Of a DNA stretch of 64,000 bases, positions 55,501 through 64,000 are shown piece by piece (position 1 is the stretch's first letter; every line of letters starts with the position of its first letter). Below the pieces are notes generated by a model, which ran no database searches, was not told where the DNA came from, and saw only the letters and a program-made list of their open reading frames with translations. The position numbers and the translations under genes were made by a program. Source of the DNA: Endocalyx cinctus (taxonomy: Eukaryota; Ascomycota; Sordariomycetes; Amphisphaeriales; Apiosporaceae); assembly GCA_001600455.1 (NCBI GenBank), contig BCKC01000006.1, positions 248,001 through 312,000 on the forward strand, written 5' to 3'.

Positions 55501-58234
55501 CTCTTTGCTACGCGCTCTTCTTTTCGTTTTAATGGTCACGTCAGGCAAGCCATCGTCGTCTTTCCACAATTGTTTGTTTTAAATGTACGTTAACATAGCA
55601 GACCGAGACCCTCAATGTCATATTAAGGAGATTACCCAATTTAACATATCCCAAACTCACTAAATATTCTCATGTAAACATATTCATGTAAACTAAAGCG
55701 GCAAACCGTGGAAGACGACGATGGAAGCCCGTGATATGACGTGTCATTAGTCTTGGTGCCCTATTTTCTGTCATTTCCTTAATGTTTCTCGCTAATGTAG
55801 CCCGCTTTTTAAATACCGTTGGTAGTAGCTAACTTTCTTTTCCTTAGACGACGACTTATTACCGCTAGAAGCAGTGTCTGAGTCCGTCTACGCACTGGTA
55901 TCGGATTCTGACCCTCTGGACCCTAAGGGATCAGATTTTGGCGGTGGCGTCTCCACTCCAACTTTCCCGCCAGGATTTGAGTTTCTTAATTCTCATCAAA
56001 CAGCTTCGGTCAAAGACGCAGACAGGGCGATTACGCCACAAGTCCCAATAGGTACCTCAACAGAACCCATAAGATCAAACTCTCCTGCTATCATCCGTCC
56101 AGTCACGCCACTAGTACCAAGGACAGTTGTCAAGTCAACACCAACGCATAAGAAAGATGAATCCCCTCGGAACGAGGAAGACGCGAAGCGTAAAATCCAG
56201 GATCTTGCGGCAAGGAGTAGTTTGTCTAGAGATATGGCTTCGCAAGCATCCAAGTCAGCGAAAGGGAAGAGCGTTTTACAGGAAGAAGACTTTCCCGCGC
56301 TTCATTCTACCAAGATGACCTCCCCGCCAAAGGTTACGCCTGCTTTGCCTGCTAAAGCTACTAGCAAGACGAGCTATGTAAAGAGACTAGCAGCAGAGGC
56401 GGCAAGTGTACATGGGGTAGATACCACGCCGAAGAAATCAGAGAAGCGGCCAGTACCTGGTACACTTGATATTGCGGCCGCTACGAAGACCGTAGGTCAG
56501 TCAAGCGCAGTGAACTCGGCCGAGCCGGCGGAAAAACCTTCGTCTCAAACTCTCCACGGCGGCAGCCTTAGCGCTCAAACTACCAAGAGCCAAGGCATCC
56601 ACAACTTACCAACCTCGACACCCACAACTAGTTCTGTCGCGTCGCCGCTCGCTAAAGCTGCTCCAAAGACGCTTCGCGTTGTGCAACCACCCAAAGCCGA
56701 AGCACCGTCGATGCAAATACCTCCACCGGCGGTAGCTTCTATTCGTAGCTCATCTTCGGCACATCGGCCAGGTACGCCAGTTAGTGAGGTTATATCCGAT
56801 ACCGCGTCCGTAGTTAGTGCCTCGGTATCTGCTTCTCGCACCAGCTCTCCACCTCCACAGAAGATTGGATCGGCAGCTGTCCGGGCTACGACGAAAAGCC
56901 AACAGCGCAAACAACGCAAAGAGGCGTCCAAGGAAGCCGCCGCGCATATTGCCGATACGAAACCGGTCGAGCAAGAAGTGGAGATAGGACCAATTTTAGG
57001 CAGGAAGAAGAAGCAGAAGAAGGAGAAAAAGATCACCTCCGGCAGCCGAGCTTCGACCAGACCCGGTACGCCTGCCCCCCAAGATTCGCCGGAAATACCC
57101 GTCCCCGACAAGGCGGTAACAGCGCAGCTAGCGAAGGCGGGCAGCAAAGTCGACGAGGCCGGCAGATCGTCGGCCACGCCTGATGAGGCGTCTAAGCGTA
57201 AGGAGCAGAAGGACAAGGATACTAAGAGTCCGCCCGGAAGTCCTGCCGCGGTTGACACGTCTATCAAGTTGAACGAATCAACGAAGACAACCGTGTTAAC
57301 TCCGGATTACGTTGGCCATACAACCGAAGTAGTAGAAGACGAACCGGAAGACCACGATATTGGAGATGTTCCTAACCTACGCGACGTCCTTCAGTCACTT
57401 GTGGTGAGCGGCGACCTCCCCCTAATCGACAAGATGAGTTTCTTTACGCCTGTGCATAACCATCGGTTCGACTACGCGGAACCTTCTCCCAAATCCCTTC
57501 CGCCCACTCTTAAGGCCATTGTTACTAAGGAGGACGAAGACAGGCTGGGGGGGTTTCGGCCCGTACGCAAAGTGGTTAACGGTCATACGGTGCTCTTAAC
57601 GCCCAACGGTGATTGTCTCCTTAATCTCACGGACGAGGAAGCGAAGCAGTTCCTGGCTCTCCAGGATCACTTGAGAGCGGATAGTATCAAGCCAACTTCA
57701 TTCACGGCTCCGCGACACGCACCCGGCACGGGGTTCAGCCTCATTAAGAATCGAGCGGTTCCTAATGGCCCACCGTCGTACTTCCCATCCGGGCCGGACA
57801 ACTACCCGAGCGACCCGGTGGCGAAAATGCATCGGGAGGAAGCGATTAGCTGCATCAACCAACATGTTCTTCCGTCCCTTAACTTGGGCAATTACAAGTC
57901 GGCTGGAAACGCTAGTCCTGCTAAGAACATCAACCTGCAACAACTGGCTCCGTGGTTCTACCCGGCCGCGGACGGTACCGACGATCCGAGGAGATTACTC
58001 AGGTCGGGCGACGAGTTCGTTCCTCCTCCAACGGGTGGTGCAACGGCCGATGGTCAGTACGCGGGTTACGACAATCCCGACATGAGCCACTCACCTGCTA
58101 TCGGCAGCGCTCCGCTTATGACGGTGGAGGAGTCGGAGCTGGTGTGGGCTCAGGCCAAGAAGCAGCACGAGGCGTTGGATAAGAAATTTCGCCAGCTTCA
58201 GGCTAAGAACCGTCGGCTTTTTGACTTGCATTGA
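52528..58234 (+). CDS. NOT4: CCR4-NOT complex E3 ubiquitin ligase subunit Not4 (long form)
   Basis: Proposed exons 52528-52571, 52671-52737, 52816-52928, 53046-55087 and 55848-58234 give 1550 residues. Not4 is the RING E3 of the CCR4-NOT mRNA decay and ribosome quality-control complex. The C4C4 RING is complete: Cys15, 18, 32, 34, 39, 42, 54 and 57. A coiled, basic linker (80-112) leads to an RRM (about 120-205, NLVYVTGLTPTVREDELLK, GVYVTFEKKEDAARCI) and a CCCH finger (CSAWLRHEQCGNRQCMFLH). The long Ser/Gln/Pro-rich tail has the motif VLQEEDFPAL and ends in ESELVWAQAKKQHEALDKK. The last exon has a textbook 3' splice site (GCTAAC, T-rich, TTAG at 55847), no ATG at its start, and joins the GTGGGT donor at 55088 in phase. 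Without that splice, exon 4 reads on to a stop at 55146, giving a 774-residue form. Confidence 0.85.
55088..55847 (+). other. Long last intron of NOT4, or alternative 3' end
   Basis: If unspliced, the frame continues 19 codons to a stop at 55144-55146 and the remainder would be 3' UTR. If spliced, this is a 760-bp intron with a GTGGGT donor and an excellent branch and acceptor. No other frame in it looks coding. Confidence 0.55.
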
Positions 58235-59266
58235 CTCTCTGGAGCTCATCATCTGTTCGTCTTTGGTATGGTGATCCTCATCACGGTATTCAGGTGGATG
58301 ATCCGGATCGTGTCGATGGCTAGCTTCGCTATCTCGAGGTTGGTGGCTCGGCCAAGCTCGATGCTGATTACTTGGGTCAGATACATTTATTGATTCGGCT
58401 TGGCTCTTTCGAGGCCGATGCACTCACGAGTGCCAAATCGGTCTGTTGAGGTCTGTTAGCTACTATATTTTATAACATGACAGCGAGTACGAGCTTTTTA
58501 TTTTTCTATTGTTCTCTTTTTTTTTTTTTTTTTTTTTCATTACTATACTAGTAAATTGTTACGGTATGGCCCGAGTTTTAAGTTAGAATGGGGATACTAT
58601 GTACAAAGACAAAACAAACAAGACATCATGGTCACGATAACAAAGCATTTGCATTCAGCATGGTCAACAGCGTCGTTATGGGCATTAATTAGCATTTTAC
58701 GAAAAGGAATGATAGTAGAAGACGTGGGATGGATGTGACGATGCTGAGATGAGACAGAGGAAGGATAGCGTGTACATGTGTACGAGTATTTGTTTATACC
58801 ACAGGAGTATACGGCGTAAATGAGGAACAAATAAAAAAAGAAGCGAGCTTGGTCATCTTATTGAGAAGCTCGTGTATATTGACATATCAATGTTGTTCAC
58901 TTTATCAATAATGCTATCTTGGAACTTGTAGTGAATGATCTTCGTAACTGCGTCTGAATATTACTAAGTAATGAGTGTTGACCCTGGGCTGCCTGGGCTG
59001 CCGGGGCTTTGACCTCAGCAGCTCAGGTATTTAAGTACCTATTACATCAGTGGTGGTGTGGGGTATTTTTGTCAAAAAGAGCTCTCCCCCACTAACGTAT
59101 GGTTTCATAGGTACTGTCCTTTTTTTTTTCTTGGTAGCTGGGCAGCGTTACTTCATAATAAATAAGAAGAACGTATCAAAAAAAAACAATATATAGATAT
59201 AAATTTCAAATCTAAATCCGTGAAGAGTATTAAAAAAAGGGCCTAAAATATTTAAAAAGAAAAAAC
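58235..59266. other. Intergenic region between NOT4 and RRD1
   Basis: 3' side of NOT4 and promoter of RRD1. It contains a T tract (58518-58538) and a short 9-bp direct repeat CTGGGCTGC at 58983-59000; just before the RRD1 start the DNA is A/T-rich with TATATAG-like sequence at 59191. No gene seen. Confidence 0.55.
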
Positions 59267-60905
59267 ATGGCTACGTTGCAGAATCCAGAAGCGCAGCAGC
59301 AGCAGCAGCAAACCACCTTTCCCCTTCTCGAGATCTTGGATCCGTCCATCCCTCACGCGTTCGTCAAGCCCGTCAAGCAGATCAACGACGGGCCGGACGT
59401 GTCGCGGTTCCTGGTCTCCAAGGCGTACCGCGACGTGGGGATCTTCGTCATGCAGCTGAACCGGGCCATGTGTCCGCGAAAGATTCTTCGGACTAACGAC
59501 GCCGAGGAAGGGAACGGGAAGAATAAGAACGAAAAAGCGGCGCGGACGTTCCTGATAGGTTCCGAATACGAAACCAACCCGTCCCCCGCGGTCAAGAATC
59601 TACAGGCCATGCTCGCCAAGATGGAAGCGTACGTCGACGAGGCGCCGCCCGATCCGGGCCCTAGGCGGTACGGGAACGTGAGCTTTAGGAAGTGGCATAA
59701 GCTGCTGGAGGAGAGGGCTTCGGCGCTGCTGAGGGAACATCTTCCGGAATCGGTTTTCGAGAATTTTGGTGGCGGAGGAGTAGAAGGACGAGGACGAGGA
59801 CGAGGAAATTCGAAGTCTTCGGGTCCTTTGGAGGAGGAACTCCTCGCGTATCTCGTAGGCGGGTTCGGCAGCGCGCAGAGGTTGGATTACGGGACGGGTC
59901 ACGAGCTGAGCTTTCTCGCCTTTTTGGGGTGTTTATGGAAGTTGGGGGTATTCTCCGACGGCCGAAACGACGAAAACGAGGAGGAAGGAGGAGGAGGAGG
60001 AGAAAAAAGTAAGCCGAGATCGAAAAGCGGCGAGGCCGAGCGCGAAATCGTCCTCGGCGTGTTCGAGCCGTACCTGCGGGTGATACGCAAGCTGATCCTC
60101 ACGTACACGCTCGAGCCGGCGGGATCGCACGGGGTCTGGGGCCTCGACGACCACTCGTTCCAGCCGTACATCTACGGGTCGGCCCAGCTGTGCCCGGCGA
60201 TCGGCGAGGGCGATCCGATGCCGGTGGCCGGGTCGCTGTTCCGGGCGCCGAAGCCGTCGACGATCACGAAGGAGGAGTACGTCGATCAGGAGAGGAAGCG
60301 GAACATGTACTTCTCGGCCGTCGGGTTTATTAACGACGTGAAAAAGGGACCGTTTTGGGAGCATAGCCCGATCTTGTTCGACGTTTCGGGGATTAAGGAT
60401 GGGTGGGGGAAGATTAATAAGGTAAGTTTTTCTTTCTTTTTCTTTATTTCCTTTTTTTTTTTTTTGGTTTATTTATATCTTGAATTTAATTTTCATCTAA
60501 TATAAATAACAGGGTATGATCAAAATGTTCAACGCCGAAGTCCTCTCCAAATTCCCCGTCGTCCAACATTTCCCCTTCGGATCGCTCTTCTCGTGGGATC
60601 TCGATCCCGAAGCGGCCACGCCCCAGCAATCCGTACATATGGCGAATCAACCCTCCACTACCATGCTGCCTCCTTCCGGGGCGGTAGGCACGACGGGTGC
60701 GCCTTGGGCTCAACCTGGTTATGGTACTTCTGGTGCTGGTATATCCCCGTCTACGAGAGCGCCCCCGCCGCCACCGCAACCTTCTTGGGGTCCTCCTCAT
60801 CCGGTTTCTACTTCTACTACTACTACTTCGAGAATGCCGCCTCAAGGTCCGGGTATGCAGGCACCGTGGGCTACGAGACAGGGTGATAATTCGTCGGGGA
60901 GGTAG
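59267..60905 (+). CDS. RRD1: PP2A phosphatase activator (PTPA), Rrd1 type
   Basis: Two exons, 59267-60421 and 60513-60905, joined across a 91-bp intron (GTAAGT...ACAG), phase 0, giving 515 residues. PTPA proteins are peptidyl-prolyl isomerases that activate the PP2A catalytic subunit. Family blocks are [77 protein letters not shown] (near residue 290) and [19 protein letters not shown], then [20 protein letters not shown] after the splice. Inserts low in complexity are a Gln run near residue 10, a Gly/Arg stretch around 165-180 and a Glu/Gly run near 240. After the core a Pro/Thr/Gly-rich tail of about 90 residues extends the protein, which suggests the Rrd1 rather than the shorter Rrd2 type. 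Together with ZDS1 it is the second PP2A regulator in the window. Confidence 0.93.
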
Positions 60906-62405
60906 GATGTTTTGAGGGGGGGACAGGACGATGAGGTTCGACTCGGAAGGCTCGGTTGGAGCTTTAGGTAGATAGATAGATTTACCGCCTGTTCGTGAAT
61001 AGAATGAAATATGAATAAATAAATCAGTAAAACAAAAACCGTGGTAGAATAAATTTTGCTGGTGCATGTATTTGTTGGCATTTGGGATTAAGAAGGTACG
61101 GATTAGGCAGCGATATTGTGGTGAAGTACTTCAGGATTTGCCTGGACTGTTGTAGTTCAGAGACATAAATATGTAGATATATCAACCCTATACCATTAAA
61201 CATTACTGATAATAATGATCATAAAAGTGAAGAATACAGCAAGAAGATAATCTGAATCCCTAGAAGTAAACGATCCATCTGATATGATCATAAACTAGAG
61301 AATATCTATAAACATCTATTATCCCTGCCACGTGCAACATGCCCAGATGGATGAAATGCCGATAATAAATTCACATATCGTCAATCAGTACCTACCTCCT
61401 AGACCTATATTCTATTCAGATATATTCCAGTAAATGAATCCTTCTTTTCACATTCATGTGCAGAACGTTATGTACTTTCAGCTTTTCTATTCTATCACAT
61501 CTCTTTCATCTCCACTAGACAGCAGTCTTTCCCTATCGTGAATAACTTCACCCCCAAGTACATAGCAGAAAGTCACAATACAGTAGAATAATTAACAATA
61601 GTAGTAATCAAACACCGTCTTCCTCTAACGAGCAAACAAACCTCCAACAACGGGGATAAAACGCTCGGACCATGACGCTAGCGGCCGTTAGTGGGGGACT
61701 TGTCATTATTGGCGGGATGCACGATTCCCGAATAGGGAATCGAGATGCATGCGCTAGTGAGGCGCTCGGACCCTCACGGAGCTGAGAAGTTGCCTAGATA
61801 GGTAATTATTTCGGATATACTCCGGTGTATCAATCGGATATAAGACTACATCACTACGGTATATCATGACTACAGTATATCATCATCGTCAATCATGCAA
61901 GTTCAATCATGGATATTTTTTAATGTGTCTCTCAATTATTGTTTCTCTCAATTATCAACCGATGTCTTCCCTTTTCCAGTGCAAGGGTATCTCTGCAATG
62001 CAATACTAATTTGGGAATCTCCGATGAATGCGCCGAAACCACGAAAAGAAAAAATCAAACCGAATCTCAAAAGACTATTCGAGAAAGAGGTGACGAAGTA
62101 GGAAAGAGCATATATCGAAACATATGATCCCCATCTTCGAAACCTCTTCTCAGTCCACGAAAGAAAAGAATTGAATCAACCGGCCAAACGTGTACCGAAA
62201 AAAGAAACCACTCCAAGCACCCATTTTTCCCCAAACGTAAACCCCCCAAAGACCCATTAAGCCAACCTTTCAAATCCTAAGTTTGCGTTTTCCTGATACA
62301 CCAAGCCATGATCAAGGACGGATCAAGCCAATCAAAGAAAATAGAGTGGATTGTTAGAAAAAGAAAGGTATGTCAGGTTGATGTGTAGGTAGTTTATTTT
62401 TGAGC
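60906..62405. other. Convergent intergenic region
   Basis: About 1.5 kb of AT-rich DNA between the stops of RRD1 (+) and the Ala-rich gene (-). Short frames near 61895 have no protein-like character. No other feature is seen. Confidence 0.55.
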
Positions 62406-63264
62406 TTAGGCGGCGGGAGCCGGGGTCTCCTCCTTCTTGGGCTCCTCAGTGGCAGGAGCGGCGGAGGTGGCGTCAGCCTTGGTAGCTTCGGCAGCGGGAG
62501 CAGCCTCAGCGACGGGAGCGTCAGCCTTGGGGGCCTCGGTAGCGACAGCGGCTATAATCGATTGAATAGCTCGTCGTTAGTATAGTGCCGAAGAGGGTTA
62601 AACGATGAAATGATTTAATTGATTGATTGATTGATTACTTACCAGCAGTAGCGGGCTCGGTGACCTTAGCCTCCTCGGCGGGTTTGGCCTCCTCGGCGGG
62701 CTTAGCCTCCTCGGCGGGCTTAGCCTCCTCAGCGGGCTTAGCGACCTCTTCAGCCTTGGGAGCCTCAGTGGTAGCGACCGCGGCGGGCTCAGCTGCAAAA
62801 GTCGCCTTGGATTAGTATACTAGCGATCGCGATTAAAGGAAGAGAAAGAGAGAATAAGAATAATAAACTTACCAGCCGGGGCGGTCTCGGTCTTAGCTGC
62901 CTCAGTAGTGGCAGCAGCAGCCGGAACGGTGGCGGTCTCGGCAGGTTTGGCGTCGGCGGGCTTCGCTTCGGCAGGCTTCTTCTTGTCCTTCTTTTTGAAG
63001 ACGGCCTTTAGCTTAGCGCCGAAGTTGTCAAGAGCGTGGAGAGCTGTAAATGTTAAAAACAAAAAGCGACGGTTAGATTCAAATATACCTTCCGCTATTC
63101 TTGAAACAGGTAGCGAGTACGATGATGGTATAGTATCACCCAGCAAGTGCTAGCGAAGTGAAACATGTATACAAAGTGGTACAAGAATCAAATTCAAAAA
63201 AAAAAAGAAAGGAAAGAAAAGGAAAGAAAAGAGAATAAGAGGATTACTTACGAATTCCTGGCAT
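62406..63264 (-). CDS. Small Ala/Pro/Glu-rich repeat protein (159 aa), function unknown
   Basis: Four exons, 63264-63252, 63043-62873, 62792-62643 and 62551-62406, join to 159 residues; introns have clear GTAAG donors and TACTAA-type branch sites in two of them. The N-terminal 25 residues (MPGIPLHALDNFGAKLKAVF then KKKDKKK) form a possible amphipathic, basic helix and are the only part with normal composition. The rest is low-complexity Ala/Pro/Glu/Lys with AKPAEE repeated four times in exon 3. Codon use is strongly biased (GCT/GCC, AAG, GAG, CCC), unlike most neighbours, which suggests high expression. All three introns are phase 1. I do not recognise a family; a membrane- or cytoskeleton-associated role is guesswork. 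The short 13-nt first exon is supported by exact splice phase. Confidence 0.75.
62643..62792 (-). repeat. Tandem AKPAEE-encoding 18-bp repeats in exon 3
   Basis: Four near-identical 18-bp units inside the exon encode AKPAEE; third-codon positions are almost unchanged, so the array is recent or homogenised. Confidence 0.75.
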
Positions 63265-64000
63265 GATTGCGGTAGTTGAATGTTTAATCTTAAAGAAGAG
63301 AATAAACAGAAGTAGAGATGTGTGAAGATGAAGGTCGGAAAGAATGATCTGAAGAATCGAGAAAGGTGGTGGAGGGAAATGTTGACGAGGAAAGGTTGGT
63401 TTTTAAAACATCAAGAAAGGAAGATCAAGGTTTTAGGATATAAATAAGGAGGGACCAATCAATCAAAATTGGGGAAGTGATTACCTCCAAATAAAATGGG
63501 ACAGTACAATATACCTCGATGGATACGTATTTACTTGTAAGTACGTAGGTAACCTTTCCACTTTTGGTATTAGCGTAATTATTTGGGGTTTCAACCAATC
63601 AACGATTAAGATCCAAATCAGAAAAGAGAATAATAAAAAATAAAATAAAATAAATATTAAAGAAAAAAGAAAATGGAACGGCAATCACGCTATATATGTA
63701 GGATCAAGTTTACTTGATAAGAGGTATTTTTGATCTGTACAGACGGGTATTACCCTATATGTATAAGTGATCTGTACTGTTCGGTGTAAATATATTAATT
63801 ATATCAAGTAAATAAATATTAAATACTATGTTTATCATTCAGAGTAGGGGGGGCCCTTAGGGGACCTTGATCCTTGTGATCCTTGTTGACCCTTGCTGAC
63901 CCTTGTCGTATACCTTATTCTCCTCTTTTCCTTACCCACAAGTAGCCTATCTTTTACTGTATCTACGGAGTATTTATCTAGTGTATGAGGGCTCCCACTA
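63265..64000. other. Upstream region of the Ala-rich gene
   Basis: Promoter side of the minus-strand Ala-rich gene, with purine-rich sequence up to about 63420 that fits a leader, then AT-rich DNA. A short tandem repeat lies at 63869-63907. The window ends without another gene. Confidence 0.5.
63869..63907 (+). repeat. Four imperfect units of about 10 bp (GAYCCTTGYY)
   Basis: GATCCTTGT, GATCCTTGTT, GACCCTTGCT and GACCCTTGTC follow one another directly in noncoding DNA. Confidence 0.7.

Noticed and set aside
61895..62127. Overlapping 62-68 codon frames before the Ala-rich gene
   Set aside because: No protein-like pattern; AT-rich noncoding composition and two frames equally open.

Overview
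The window is nuclear DNA of a filamentous ascomycete (Pezizomycotina, probably a Sordariomycete; I cannot place it further from sequence alone). The reasons are small genes with 43-220 bp GT-AG introns carrying CTAAC/CTGAC-type branch sites, gene products typical of filamentous fungi (a ZDS-family protein, a DUF2433 protein, a very long NOT4, a peroxisomal AKT2/Lpx1-like hydrolase), intergenic microsatellites, and no bacterial-style operons. One ambiguous base (21554) shows this is a draft assembly. I found no tRNA, rRNA, CRISPR or intact transposon.

Layout: 1-2.6 kb, gene-free. 2.6-6.6 kb, VPS25 (+) converging on the six-BRCT protein RTT107/Brc1 (-). 7.6-9.9 kb, a secreted GH78-like rhamnosidase (-). 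9.9-16.1 kb, the largest gene-poor block, AT-rich, with one doubtful ORF. 16.1-19.2 kb, ZDS1-like (+). 20.8-23.3 kb, two unrecognised minus-strand genes or gene remnants. 25.5-27.8 kb, a DUF2433 phosphoesterase-like protein with an RGG tail (+), converging on COQ5 (28.8-29.9, -) and followed by a 78-aa single-pass membrane protein (30.5-30.7, -). 31.6-33.0 kb, mitochondrial BCKDH E1-alpha (+). 35.7-41.8 kb, the HECT ubiquitin ligase UFD4 (+). 42.6-44.0 kb, a PTS1-bearing alpha/beta hydrolase (-). 44.8-47.4 kb, a disordered nuclear-type protein with an ASCH/PUA-like domain (+). 48.1-49.3 kb, an ornithine cyclodeaminase/mu-crystallin protein (+). 49.7-50.8 kb, complex I 30-kDa subunit (-). 52.5-58.2 kb, NOT4 (+). 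59.3-60.9 kb, PP2A activator RRD1/PTPA (+). 62.4-63.3 kb, a short Ala/Pro/Glu-rich four-exon gene (-).

The genes are mostly conserved housekeeping functions and form no single pathway. Loose themes are ubiquitin signalling and sorting (VPS25, UFD4, NOT4), PP2A control (ZDS1, RRD1), and mitochondrial metabolism (COQ5, BCKDH E1-alpha, complex I 30-kDa, perhaps the cyclodeaminase). Exon boundaries were worked out by hand from splice signals, reading phase and protein continuity. I saw no clear new biological system. The observations most worth a second look are the NOT4 gene with two possible 3' ends, the DUF2433 protein with lost metal ligands, the ASCH protein with repeated TQ/SQ-hydrophobic motifs, the Ala-rich gene with all phase-1 introns and apparent exon duplication, and the unrecognised gene pair at 20.8-23.3 kb.
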